Shown: positions 49,948 to 60,389 of the stretch, piece after piece
Position numbering within the stretch: position 1 is the stretch's first letter
How the letters are laid out: each line of letters opens with the position of its first letter
NCBI GenBank assembly: GCA_910574285.1
Contig: CAJTAL010000005.1
Location: 1 to 64,000, forward strand
Length of the DNA stretch: 64,000 nt
Direction of reading: 5' to 3'
DNA from: Lachnospiraceae bacterium
GTDB lineage: Bacteria; Bacillota; Clostridia; Lachnospirales; Lachnospiraceae
Made by a program: the position numbers and the translations under genes
The notes under the pieces: model-generated
The model's input: the letters and a program-made list of their open reading frames with translations, nothing else
Told to the model about the DNA's origin: nothing
Databases searched by the model: none

Positions 49948-50253
49948 AGTTTCTCCCTTTCTTCTATATAAACTCTCGGAATCCCTTTATGCCTGATTCT
50001 GTGAGAGTACATCTATATAAGAAGTCTGCACAGGATGTATTACTGTTCACACCTACGGCGCTCACAGCAACGAATCCTGCAAGAAAATACATAACGCCGT
50101 ATACAGATAATTATGAGGAACCTTTACGCATACCTGCCTGCTTTGTATCCTCATAATTATCTGCACATAACTGACTCTCTATCTCTCTGACGCCGATACG
50201 TCTTCTGCCTTGTCTCAGGATGTCGGTGTATCGGCTATCATACAGTTTTAAGA
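49948..50253 (-). other. dnaK-dnaJ intergenic region with hairpins
   Basis: No gene is visible. A perfect 16-bp inverted repeat, CAGATAATTATGAGGA / TCCTCATAATTATCTG, has arms at 50104-50119 and 50148-50163 with a 28-nt loop. GCCGATA / TATCGGC near 50191-50236 and a weaker ACTCTC / GAGAGT pair near 49972-50008 are also present. None has a good T tract. They may be RNA processing or stability elements that separate dnaK and dnaJ levels. No CIRCE copy lies here. Confidence 0.7.
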
Positions 50254-52164
<1,911 letters not shown>

Positions 52165-52194
52165 CTACTAGATTCTTTCTTAGTTCTACATGTT

Positions 52195-52565
52195 CGAGCT
52201 TCGCACTAAACTCGTGAAATACCTCGTTAAGTGCTTTTTTCTTCTTTCCCTGTTCTACTTGTTCGACTCTCTAGGCTCGATAATACCTCGCCAACTTCGT
52301 CGAACGAGCTTCGCACTAAACTCGTGAAATACCTCGTTAAGTGCTTTTTTCTTCTTTCCCTGTTCTACTTGTTCGACTCTCTAGGCTCGATAATACCTCG
52401 CCAACTTCGTCGAACGAGCTTCGCACTAAACTCGTGAAATACCTCGTTAAGTGCTTTTTTCTTCTTTCCCTGTTCTACTTGTTCGACTCTCTAGGCTCGA
52501 TAATACCTCGCCAACTTCGTCGAACGACTTTCGCACTAAACTCGTGAAATACCTCGTTAAGTGCT
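52195..52565. repeat. 110-bp tandem repeat array, three full copies plus a partial copy
   Basis: Copies at 52195-52304, 52305-52414 and 52415-52524 are nearly identical, and 52525-52565 repeats the first 41 bases with a small change (CGACTT for CGAGCT). Each unit holds two related half-elements, CTCGTGAAATACCTCGTTAA and GCTCGATAATACCTCGCCAA, and a run TTTTTTCTTCTTTCCC. The small open frames inside are by-products of the repeat. It fills the 409-nt gap between grpE and dnaK inside the operon. No CIRCE, terminator or promoter is evident in a unit. Confidence 0.95.
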
Positions 52566-52570
52566 CAATG

Positions 52571-53284
52571 TCAATTCGCTACTTTAACCATGCTGTGTCT
52601 TACTACGGAGTCGCGGTACATGTAACCTTTCTGGAATTCTTCGGCTACGATATTCTCGCCGAAGTTTTCATCTTCCACATGCATCACTGCATTGTGGAAA
52701 TCGGGGTTGAATTCTGTCCCGACTGCTTCGATGGGTTTCACTCCCACGCCTTCTAATGTAGTCATCAGCTTCTTATACACCATCTCCATTCCCTGTACAA
52801 AGGGATTCTCTTTTTCTTCTTCCTTCACCGCGTGAAGCCCGCGCTCAAAATCATCGACTACCGGAAGAATCTTTTCTATGATATCTTTCGCGCCAATCTC
52901 GTACATCTGAGATTTCTCTCTGTCCGTACGTTTGCGGAAGTTATCAAACTCTGCCATCTGGCGGGTAAGCCGGTCTGTCAGTTCTTCTATCTTCTCATCT
53001 TTCTTGTCTTTCTTATTCTTCTTTCCAAAGAACTTTTTACCGCTTTTCTGCCCTTCTTCTTCGCCGCCGTCTGCCGTGCTGTCTGTATCAGCTTCGGCGT
53101 CCTCCCCGTTATCCTGAGTATCTTCTTCGCCGATGTCTTCTATTGTCTCTTCCTCTGCATCTTTTACAGCCTTAGAATCTTCTTTTTCAGTCTGATCCGA
53201 CGCTGCCTTCTTTGCTTCCCTGACAGCTTCTTTTACCATCTCTTCCTGGCTTTTCTCCTGATGATCTCCCAAGGGTTCTTCCAC
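52571..53284 (-). CDS. grpE: nucleotide exchange factor GrpE
   Basis: A 237-residue GrpE, the ADP/ATP exchange factor of DnaK. Residues 1-90 are an unusually long acidic, low-complexity arm (EEDTQDNGEDAEADTDS) followed by a lysine cluster. The long coiled coil (ELTDRLTRQMAEFDNFRKRTDREK) and C-terminal beta domain (VGTEFNPDFHNAVMHVED, then FQKGYMYRDSVVRHSMVKVA) are standard. GTG 53284, five bases after the hrcA stop, is assumed; ATG 53239 is an alternative with AGGAAGAG before it. It is the second gene of the operon. Confidence 0.95.
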   Translation of the reverse strand: MEEPLGDHQEKSQEEMVKEAVREAKKAASDQTEKEDSKAVKDAEEETIEDIGEEDTQDNGEDAEADTDSTADGGEEEGQKSGKKFFGKKNKKDKKDEKIEELTDRLTRQMAEFDNFRKRTDREKSQMYEIGAKDIIEKILPVVDDFERGLHAVKEEEKENPFVQGMEMVYKKLMTTLEGVGVKPIEAVGTEFNPDFHNAVMHVEDENFGENIVAEEFQKGYMYRDSVVRHSMVKVAN

Positions 53285-53289
53285 CTTTC

Positions 53290-54333
53290 TTATTCTTTTT
53301 TATGAAACATCTGATCCAGCTCGTTCTGGAGCCGTTTCATAGATTTCAACACATGTTCATAATCCATTCTCTTCGGGCCGATAATACCTATCGTTCCCTT
53401 CATGCCGTCTCCTAATTCATAAGTCGCGGTAACGACACTACAATCTTTCATATTCTGAACCGGGCTTTCATCTCCGATATAGACCTGAATCCCGGTATTT
53501 TCTTCTTTTGCCAGTGTCTGCGTTACCAGCTCGGTCAACTGCTGCTTTTCCTCAAACGCATTGATAATCTCCTGTGCGCTCTGATTGTCGCTGAGCTCCG
53601 GATATTTGAAAATATTCGTAGTTCCGCTTGTATAGATCTGCATATCCTCATCAATCTGGATAGCGTCTGCCACGGCGTCCAGGACATCGCTGATCACTCC
53701 GCTGTGTACTCCTGCCTGTTCCTTTAATCTTGCGATCAGCCCCAGGCTGATCTCTTCGATAGGCATGCCGTTGAGCGTTGTATTAAGAAGCATATTCAGC
53801 TTCAGCAGGTTCTCATTGCTGAGAGATTCTTCAATGCGGATGATCTTATTCTTGATAACATTGCCGCCAAGCACGATCACTGCAATCACCTGTTCTTCAT
53901 CCACCATGGACAACTGAATAAACTTAATCTTATTCGAGCTGCTCATCGGGGTAGAAACCATTGTCGCATAATTCGTGTTGGTCGCAAGAACCCTCGCCGC
54001 CTGCTTCAGAAGCTGCTCCATCCGGTCCGCCTTATCAAGCATCTGCTCCTGCAGCTCGCCAAGCTCCTGCTCTTTCTCTTCCATCAGCATATCTACATAG
54101 AGTCTGTAACCTTTATCCGAAGGGATACGTCCGGCCGACGTATGAGGCTGCATGATATATCCCAGCTCTTCCAGATCTGCCATCTCATTGCGGATAGTTG
54201 CGGAACTCAGGTTCAGATCCGTGTATTTTGAGATTGTCCTCGAACCTACCGGCTCACCGGTCTCAAGATAATTCTTTATTACAGCATGCAGAATCTTAAG
54301 TTTCCGGTCGCTAAGTCCGTGCTCTGATATCAT
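53290..54333 (-). CDS. hrcA: heat-inducible transcription repressor HrcA
   Basis: A 347-residue HrcA, which binds CIRCE operators and is kept active by GroEL. The N-terminal winged helix is at about residues 8-75 (LSDRKLKILHAVIKNYLETG, GSRTISKYTDLNLSSATIRN). The GAF-like dimerisation core follows, and the C-terminal segment is TATYELGDGMKGTIGIIGPK then MDYEHVLKSM. AAGGAGGAGG lies just before ATG 54333. A perfect CIRCE element is 28 nt upstream, so the gene represses its own operon. Confidence 0.97.
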   Translation of the reverse strand: MISEHGLSDRKLKILHAVIKNYLETGEPVGSRTISKYTDLNLSSATIRNEMADLEELGYIMQPHTSAGRIPSDKGYRLYVDMLMEEKEQELGELQEQMLDKADRMEQLLKQAARVLATNTNYATMVSTPMSSSNKIKFIQLSMVDEEQVIAVIVLGGNVIKNKIIRIEESLSNENLLKLNMLLNTTLNGMPIEEISLGLIARLKEQAGVHSGVISDVLDAVADAIQIDEDMQIYTSGTTNIFKYPELSDNQSAQEIINAFEEKQQLTELVTQTLAKEENTGIQVYIGDESPVQNMKDCSVVTATYELGDGMKGTIGIIGPKRMDYEHVLKSMKRLQNELDQMFHKKE

Positions 54334-54360
54334 CCATCCTCCTCCTTTCAGATTGATCTG

Positions 54361-54387
54361 TTAGCACTCTATAATTTTGAGTGCTAA
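54361..54387 (-). promoter_or_regulatory. CIRCE operator
   Basis: TTAGCACTC (54361-54369), nine-base spacer, GAGTGCTAA (54379-54387): a perfect CIRCE inverted repeat. It lies just downstream of the promoter at 54402-54430 and is bound by HrcA. Confidence 0.97.
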
Positions 54388-54401
54388 CATCTTCGTTTAT
54401 T

Positions 54402-54430
54402 AATGTATCACTACCTTTTTCTTTTGTCAA
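54402..54430 (-). promoter_or_regulatory. promoter of hrcA-grpE-dnaK-dnaJ
   Basis: TTGACA (54430-54425), 17-nt spacer, TACATT (54407-54402). Transcription would start near 54395, placing CIRCE in the first bases of the message. Confidence 0.85.
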
Positions 54431-54482
54431 CACTCTTTATATATTTTTTAGAAACAGATTGAATCGACCGGGAGGGGCATCC

Positions 54483-54523
54483 AAAAAGGCTGTCCGGAAA
54501 ATTCAATTCTGGACAGCCTTTTT
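54483..54523. terminator. terminator of the EAL protein gene
   Basis: AAAAAGGCTGTCC (54483-54495) and GGACAGCCTTTTT (54511-54523) form a perfect 13-bp stem with a 15-nt loop and a T5 end on either strand. It lies 38 nt past the minus-strand stop at 54561 and insulates the hrcA promoter. Confidence 0.9.
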
Positions 54524-54560
54524 AATTATATCCACTTATATCCTTAACCCGGTTCCATAC

Positions 54561-57473
54561 TTATCCCAGGTTCTTAGACAATCGCTCTTCAAACGCCTCT
54601 TCCGGCACCGGTTTCGCATAGCGGTATCCTTGCGCGACGCGCGCTCCTATCTCCCGCATAAGCTCCACATCCGCATCCGTCTCCACACCTTCACAGACGA
54701 TCTGTGCTCCCAGATCATCCGCAAGATCCACGATACCCTTCATAATCTTCACCTGACGTTCCCTGTCCTCTTGATTCAGCAGGAAGGAACGGTCAAGCTT
54801 AATGACGGAAGCAGGTATTCTCTCGATAACGCCAAGGGAAGAATACCCTGAGCCAAAATCATCAATCGAGAGCCGGACTCCCTTCGCATGCAGGTCGTCC
54901 AGAGTCCTCCTTGCAAGATTCTCCTGCATCTCCTCCACGACGAGCGTCTCCGTTATCTCAACCTCGATTAACTCTTTCGGGATACGATACTCATCCAGCA
55001 CCTGCTCGAACCGTTTGGCAAAATCAGGCTTGACAAAATGCATCCTGGAGAAATTACAGGAAATCGTCACCACTTTCTCACCGTTATCCATCCGTCTGCG
55101 AAGCATTCTGCACACACACCGCAGCACGAAGAAGTCAATCTCCGTTACCTTTCCGGTCTGTTCATAATACGGCACGAAATACCCCGGTGATCTCACCATA
55201 CCCGACGCCGTCGGATCCAGGAAACGCACCAGCGCCTCGGCGCCTACAATTTCTTCTGTGTTGACATCTACCTTCGCCTGATAATAAGTAACAAAATTCT
55301 CATCAATATCCACGGAATCCAGCAGCTTTTTCCGCTCGTGGCGCTCCCGTACCGCTTTCTCAAGAGCCTCGTCATAGATCTGGATATTCTCACCGCTGCC
55401 GTTCTCTATAAAATCAATCGCCTGGCTCGCACAGGCAATGGCTCCCCGCAGATCATCGCTGTCCGGCGGTATAAAGTAAATACCCATCTGAACCTCTATC
55501 TGAACTCCGATTATCTGGAAAATACGTTCTTCGATGAATTGCCAAATTCTCCTGACTCTCTCAGGGATAGCTCCGTTCTCATCAGATATCAGGAAAGCAA
55601 AGTGATCCCCATCCGCCTTCACGCAGACCTCATTCTTATTATTGATACACTCATTCAGCGCCTCTGCAATCACGGTAAGGAGCTTCTGCCCGTTGTTCCA
55701 TCCATAGATTACCTTGTAACGCTGGAACAGCAAGATATTGATGTAAACGATGGCATACTGCCGGGTGGCCCGATCTGTCAAGATATTCTTCTTACTTATA
55801 TAAATCAGGTAATTCAGATTTCCTATGTCAATCTCCACGTCCTTATACATCAGATTTTGAATCTTTTTCGCATCCTGGATGAAATGCAGCGCCACTATTA
55901 CGGCAATAAGGATAAGTGAATTGAGTATTAAAATAATGACGACGCTGTGCTCCTGCATGAACATCCCCACGCTTGCCAGGGAATACACATTACTCTCCAG
56001 CATATAATCGCTGATTGCTTTCGCATCTATTGTAAGCAATGTCTTGTTCAATATTCCTGCAAGTTCGGGACAGCGGTCAGAAACCGTCATCGAGATTCCC
56101 AGACCGTCGTTAAGTACGCTCTTTATCTCCAGGTCATAATACCCCATCTGAGAACTCAGCAAATATTCCGTCAAATAGCCGTCGCACATTACTGCATCTA
56201 CCTTTTCACTTTTCACGGCATCCAGACATTCCAGCGGAGAATCATATACCTGAACGTCTGTGTCCGGAGAATCTATCAGATCCACAGCCTTTTCCTCGAG
56301 ATATTCCACCGTCGCCAGTCTCTTAACCGACTCCAGCTCCGTGTCCTTTTTCGTGACAAACACCAGCGGAACCTGTACATAATCTTTCATCTTGGCGATC
56401 TGATGATCATGCGCTTCATCTTCTGTGTGAATACAATAGGACATAATGTCAATGCCGCCGTTCGACAGGGCAGTGCGCGCCTCTTCGGGATTTGCAACTT
56501 TCTTCCATTCAAGGGTAAGTCCTGTAAGCGTTGCAATCCCTTCCAGCATATCTTTTGTCAGTCCTTTACATTCCCCGTCCTCCTCATAGACAAAGGGATA
56601 ATAACTGTCAAAATAGCCGACCTTGACCGAGTCCGTTTCAGCCAGATATTCCTTCTCGTCCAATGTAAACACAATCGTCTTGTCCAGCTTGCTCTGATAG
56701 AACTGGTTCATCAACTTTGTCTCCAGCTCCGGCTCATTCATCTTCAAATCGGCAACGGCATTGTTAAGCTCCCGTATAACATCATCATTTCCTTTATATG
56801 TAATGTAATAAAACGGCCTGGGAGCAAAACGTCCGATCAGGCGCTGTCCCTCCTCGATCTCCGTGAACGTATGGACTAAAGCGTCCACTTCCTTCCGGTC
56901 GAGAGCATCCTGCAATTCTGCCGTAGAATCATACTCCCTGATTTTAGGAGATGTAATTCCGTTGTCGGCGAGATAACCCATAAATTCTTCCCTGCGCACA
57001 TAAGTCCGCACCATACCGAATGTAATATCCTTCATGGCGTCAAAATCCTCGTATGCAAGGCTGCTGTCCGGATTGGCGGCTATAATACCGAAAGTATAAC
57101 CGCTTGACAGGTCCGCATACTGGTGAGTCTTTGCCCGTTCCGCCGAATACTGCGCGCTTCCCACCAGATCCGCCTTATGGTCAGCTACCAGTTTAAGCGC
57201 CGCGTCCCAGTCCTTACACTTCACATACTCAATCTCCCAGTTGGCATATTCGCGCAGTACATCCAAATATTCTACATCCATGCCGGAATAACTGCCGTCT
57301 TCCTCGATCGTATGATATCCCTGCATCGGAAAAAAAGCAACCTTCACCGTCCGTTTCTCTTCCGCACGGACAGTATACGACATCGTCACGGCAGATATGC
57401 ATGACGCCAGTATCAGGCATAACAATACCGATACCCCTCGCTTCATTCTTCCGTTTTTCATTGGTGCAAACAC
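54561..57473 (-). CDS. sensor c-di-GMP phosphodiesterase: two solute-binding domains, degenerate GGDEF, EAL
   Basis: A 970-residue membrane sensor. After the signal peptide come two periplasmic amino-acid-type binding domains (about residues 42-270 and 280-500). A membrane segment follows near 510-530 (VVIILILNSLILIAVIVALH). Next is a GGDEF-type domain whose active motif reads ADGDHF, so it is not a cyclase. The C-terminal EAL domain has GAEALVRF, VEITETLV, IDDFGSGYSSLG, VIKLDRSF and EGVET, all catalytic residues being present. I infer that extracellular ligand binding tunes c-di-GMP hydrolysis. The start may be GTG 57473 or ATG 57461. Confidence 0.92.
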   Translation of the reverse strand: MFAPMKNGRMKRGVSVLLCLILASCISAVTMSYTVRAEEKRTVKVAFFPMQGYHTIEEDGSYSGMDVEYLDVLREYANWEIEYVKCKDWDAALKLVADHKADLVGSAQYSAERAKTHQYADLSSGYTFGIIAANPDSSLAYEDFDAMKDITFGMVRTYVRREEFMGYLADNGITSPKIREYDSTAELQDALDRKEVDALVHTFTEIEEGQRLIGRFAPRPFYYITYKGNDDVIRELNNAVADLKMNEPELETKLMNQFYQSKLDKTIVFTLDEKEYLAETDSVKVGYFDSYYPFVYEEDGECKGLTKDMLEGIATLTGLTLEWKKVANPEEARTALSNGGIDIMSYCIHTEDEAHDHQIAKMKDYVQVPLVFVTKKDTELESVKRLATVEYLEEKAVDLIDSPDTDVQVYDSPLECLDAVKSEKVDAVMCDGYLTEYLLSSQMGYYDLEIKSVLNDGLGISMTVSDRCPELAGILNKTLLTIDAKAISDYMLESNVYSLASVGMFMQEHSVVIILILNSLILIAVIVALHFIQDAKKIQNLMYKDVEIDIGNLNYLIYISKKNILTDRATRQYAIVYINILLFQRYKVIYGWNNGQKLLTVIAEALNECINNKNEVCVKADGDHFAFLISDENGAIPERVRRIWQFIEERIFQIIGVQIEVQMGIYFIPPDSDDLRGAIACASQAIDFIENGSGENIQIYDEALEKAVRERHERKKLLDSVDIDENFVTYYQAKVDVNTEEIVGAEALVRFLDPTASGMVRSPGYFVPYYEQTGKVTEIDFFVLRCVCRMLRRRMDNGEKVVTISCNFSRMHFVKPDFAKRFEQVLDEYRIPKELIEVEITETLVVEEMQENLARRTLDDLHAKGVRLSIDDFGSGYSSLGVIERIPASVIKLDRSFLLNQEDRERQVKIMKGIVDLADDLGAQIVCEGVETDADVELMREIGARVAQGYRYAKPVPEEAFEERLSKNLG

Positions 57474-57560
57474 TCCCTTCCTCCCCCGCTTCCCTCTGTG
57501 TTACAAAGCATCAAGCAAATGCGGGCTTTATTAAATTACCGAAGTAAATTTATTTATCCT

Positions 57561-57589
57561 ATTATACCAAATCAAAGGCTCAATGACCA
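57561..57589 (-). promoter_or_regulatory. promoter of the EAL protein gene
   Basis: TGGTCA (57589-57584), 17-nt spacer, TATAAT (57566-57561) with a TGG extension before it. The remaining bases of the 57474-57799 gap hold no gene. A weak extended -10 (TGGTAGAAT, -10 at 57683-57688) faces the acetyltransferase gene. Confidence 0.7.
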
Positions 57590-57799
57590 GACTTCCCCTG
57601 AAAAAATGCACCACTTTTGAACTTTTTTACGGCATATTTTTAACTGCGTTTCAAATGAATAGATTTTTATAACATCCTGTGGTAGAATAGGGAAAGGCAT
57701 TTACCGCTCCCGAAAAAATCTTGAGAGATAAATGAAAGGAAGCAGAAGGTAATTGAATCAGAGTTTTACAGCGAATACAGTCAAGGAGATCTTATACAG

Positions 57800-58330
57800 A
57801 TGATCGAATACAGAAACCTACAGGAAAAAGAAATCAACAGAGAATTGTTCCTGTCCTTTATCCGGCATCAAACAGTTGTGAAGTGTCGGAGAAAAGAAAA
57901 TGACGAATGGACAATCAAAGAAGCGCCATTCATTGACGATTGGAGCGAGGCAGATTATAAAGTACTGATTTCCTGCCTTAAGAATACCGTTACAACAGGC
58001 GGTTTCGTGTATGCTGCCTTTTATGACGGCGCTTTGAAGGGATTTATATCGGTTGAGCCGGAATTATTCGGTGAAGATCAAAAATACCTGGATCTCTCCA
58101 GCATCCATGTTTCCGAAGATATGAGAGGCAAAGGAATCGGGACGGCTCTTTTCCTTGCCGCGAAAGAATGGGCTAAGACGCGCGGCGCCAGAAAATTATA
58201 TATATCCGCTCATTCGGCGATAGAAACCCAGGCGTTTTATCGCAAAATGGGCTGTGTCGAAGCGGCAGTTTACAACCAGGCCCATGTGGAGGCCGAGCCG
58301 TATGACTGTCAATTAGAATGCCTTTTGTAA
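57800..58330 (+). CDS. GNAT-family N-acetyltransferase
   Basis: A 176-residue acetyl-CoA-dependent acetyltransferase. The acetyl-CoA loop is in VSEDMRGKGIGTALFLAAKEW near residue 115, preceded by the beta-4 strand LDLSSIHV. The C-terminal AFYRKMGCVEA motif is classic GNAT. The first 55 residues (RNLQEKEINRELFLSFIRHQ) resemble small-molecule or antibiotic-type GNATs, but the acceptor cannot be named. AAGGAG lies eleven bases before ATG 57800. It stands alone on the plus strand between minus-strand genes. GC-rich hairpins without T tracts follow at 58355-58441. Confidence 0.88.
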   Translation: MIEYRNLQEKEINRELFLSFIRHQTVVKCRRKENDEWTIKEAPFIDDWSEADYKVLISCLKNTVTTGGFVYAAFYDGALKGFISVEPELFGEDQKYLDLSSIHVSEDMRGKGIGTALFLAAKEWAKTRGARKLYISAHSAIETQAFYRKMGCVEAAVYNQAHVEAEPYDCQLECLL

Positions 58331-58446
58331 TCGCCGTTCCTGTTACATATATCTGCAGTTTTCAATCGGGCAGGGAAGACTTTTCCCTACTCGCCGCGCC
58401 CCCCGTGCGCTGCCTTAGCGGCATACTTCTTCTGCACGGGGCTGCA

Positions 58447-58484
58447 CATAAAAAATCCCTGCGCTTCTTACACAAAGCGCAGGG
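58447..58484 (-). terminator. terminator of the small unknown gene
   Basis: CCCTGCGCTT (58457-58466) and AAGCGCAGGG (58475-58484) form a ten-base stem with an eight-base loop, followed on the minus strand by ATTTTTTATG. It lies 26 nt past the stop at 58510. Confidence 0.88.
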
Positions 58485-58509
58485 CGTTTCTGTTCTGATA
58501 TGTCCGGTA

Positions 58510-58803
58510 TTAGCTGAGTTCGATCTTCGCAGCCTCTTCCGGTTTGAATTCATTCTCCAGGTCATAGATATTATGTCCCGTGGATTCTCCTAATACTCTT
58601 CCCTCCAGAGAATAGCAGCGGATGAATCTCTTCACATCGATGCTTGACCAGTGTTCCACATCCCAGCTCATGTAGCCGTCTGCATCTGATTTCTTCTCCT
58701 TCAGATAGAGATCAACCTGCCTGCCGTCTCTCATGATCTCAATCAGGCCCTTCGTGCCGTTAACCTCTACCTCTTCTTTCTTGACTGAATCATACACTTT
58801 CAT
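58510..58803 (-). CDS. small protein of unknown function
   Basis: A 97-residue acidic soluble protein with no signal, membrane segment or cysteine-rich site. It starts MKVYDSVKKEEVEVNGTKG, has a tryptophan-containing middle (YMSWDVEHWSSIDVKRFIRC) and ends with an acidic helix. I do not recognise a family. It is probably real: GCAGGAGGG precedes the ATG, a strong terminator follows, and no frame on the other strand is convincing. It stands alone between the GNAT gene and rarA, with about 195 nt of AT-rich sequence upstream. Confidence 0.75.
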   Translation of the reverse strand: MKVYDSVKKEEVEVNGTKGLIEIMRDGRQVDLYLKEKKSDADGYMSWDVEHWSSIDVKRFIRCYSLEGRVLGESTGHNIYDLENEFKPEEAAKIELS

Positions 58804-58999
58804 TTTTTATTCCCTCCTGCTTATGTCTTATGTACCCTCGGAATCTTCTGATACCTGTTTTACAGAGAAGATACAAGGACGACTATCCTGATATTTCTTC
58901 CCCGGAAGATACAAGAACATGTCCAAGCGTATATTTTATATCCTAATTATACTATCCTGATTAGAAAATGTCCAGAAGCTATAAAACTCCCTGTCTATC

Positions 59000-60319
59000 C
59001 TATCCATCCCTCCTGAGAAACTCCATCCATTCCCGGATCTTCTTTTCCTGTCCATTTTCTCCCGGTTCATAGAATCTTGCGTCCCGGATCTCATCCGGCA
59101 GATATTGCTGCTTCACGTAATGATTCGGATAATCGTGGGCGTATCTGTACCCGACGCCGTGCCCCAGCTTCTGCGCCCCTTTATAATGCGCATCCTGCAG
59201 ATGCGCCGGAACCGTCGTCTTTTGATTCTTCACACTCTCCAACGCATTGAAAACCGCATTGCACGCAGAATTGCTCTTCGGCGCGGTCGCCACATACAGC
59301 ACTGCCTGCGACAGAATAATCTGCGCCTCCGGCATTCCGATCCGTTCTGCCGCCTGCGCCGCGGACACCGCAACCGTCAGCGCCATGGGATCCGCATTCC
59401 CCACATCCTCCGAAGCGCAGATCATAATCCTCCTTGCGATGAACTTGATATCTTCCCCCGCATACAGCATTTTCGCCAGATAATAGACTGCCGCATCCGG
59501 ATCAGACCCTCTCATACTTTTGATAAACGCAGAGATCGTATCATAATGATTATCTCCTGTCTTGTCGTACCGTACAACTCTCTTTTGAATACATTGGGAC
59601 GCCACTTCCAGCGTAATATGGATCTTCCCGTCGTCGCCGCGATCCGTTGTCAGGATTCCAAGCTCCACCGCATTCAACGCGTTCCTGGCATCTCCTCCCG
59701 AGATATCTGCCAGGAACTCCAGGGCGTCTTCATCGATCACCGCCTGATAACTTCCCATCCCTTTTTCCGTATCATAGACCGCGCGCCGCAGTACGGTCTT
59801 GATATCTTCTTTATCCAAAGGGTACAGTTCAAATATACTGGAGCGCGAGATCAAAGCCCCGTTTACTTCAAAATACGGATTCTCCGTCGTCGCCCCTATC
59901 AGGATAACCGTACCGTCCTCGACAAACGGAAGAAGGTAATCCTGCTGTCCTTTGTTGAATCTGTGGATCTCATCCACAAACAGAATCGTCTTCTTCTGAT
60001 ACATCCCCAGAGTTTCCTTCGCCTGCTGTACGACCGCCTCCATATCTTTCTTTCCCGCAACCGTGGCGTTGATCTGGGTAAATTCCGCGCTGGTAGTATG
60101 GGCGATCACCTTCGCAAGCGTCGTCTTCCCTGTCCCCGGAGGTCCGTAAAATATGATCGAACTCAGCTTGTCCGCCTTGATCGCGCGGTAAAGCAGTTTA
60201 TCCTTTCCGATAATATGCTGCTGCCCGACCACCTCCTCTAAAGCAGTCGGTCTGAGTCTGGACGCAAGCGGCGCCTCTCTGTCCATATTCTTCTCTCTTG
60301 CGTATTCAAACAAATCCAT
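59000..60319 (-). CDS. rarA: replication-associated recombination protein RarA (MgsA)
   Basis: A 439-residue AAA+ ATPase of the clamp-loader group that acts at stalled replication forks. It opens PLASRLRPTALEEVVGQQHI, with Walker A FYGPPGTGKTTLAKVIA near residue 55 and Walker B ILFVDEIHRFNKGQQDYLLP near 110. The sensor GATTENPYFEVNGALISRS follows, and the C-terminal tetramerisation part has YRYAHDYPNHYVKQQYLPDE. The 30-residue upstream extension runs into tcdA; ATG 60319 has AAGAGGTG before it. It lies 70 nt after tcdA on the same strand. Confidence 0.96.
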   Translation of the reverse strand: MDLFEYAREKNMDREAPLASRLRPTALEEVVGQQHIIGKDKLLYRAIKADKLSSIIFYGPPGTGKTTLAKVIAHTTSAEFTQINATVAGKKDMEAVVQQAKETLGMYQKKTILFVDEIHRFNKGQQDYLLPFVEDGTVILIGATTENPYFEVNGALISRSSIFELYPLDKEDIKTVLRRAVYDTEKGMGSYQAVIDEDALEFLADISGGDARNALNAVELGILTTDRGDDGKIHITLEVASQCIQKRVVRYDKTGDNHYDTISAFIKSMRGSDPDAAVYYLAKMLYAGEDIKFIARRIMICASEDVGNADPMALTVAVSAAQAAERIGMPEAQIILSQAVLYVATAPKSNSACNAVFNALESVKNQKTTVPAHLQDAHYKGAQKLGHGVGYRYAHDYPNHYVKQQYLPDEIRDARFYEPGENGQEKKIREWMEFLRRDG

Positions 60320-60389
60320 GTCTTTACACCTCTTGCATTTAATCTCCGATTTTTCCTCGCTCCTCAAGGAAACCAGATTCAATCTACGA

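Noticed and set aside
52195-52565. CRISPR array
   Set aside because: The 110-bp units abut without unique spacers, and no cas gene is in the window.
52231-52756. Three repeated open frames of about 70-100 codons on the plus strand
   Set aside because: They are produced by the 110-bp repeat itself, have no ribosome-binding sites and end inside antisense grpE.
55947-56879. 310-codon open frame opposite the EAL protein
   Set aside because: It is His/Ile/Arg-rich antisense sequence with no start signal. The minus-strand protein has full domain matches.
58355-58441. Terminator for the GNAT gene
   Set aside because: GC-rich inverted repeats exist, but neither strand shows a T tract after them.
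59105-60241. 378-codon open frame opposite rarA
   Set aside because: It is a long Arg/His/Ile-rich shadow of a clearly conserved gene on the other strand.
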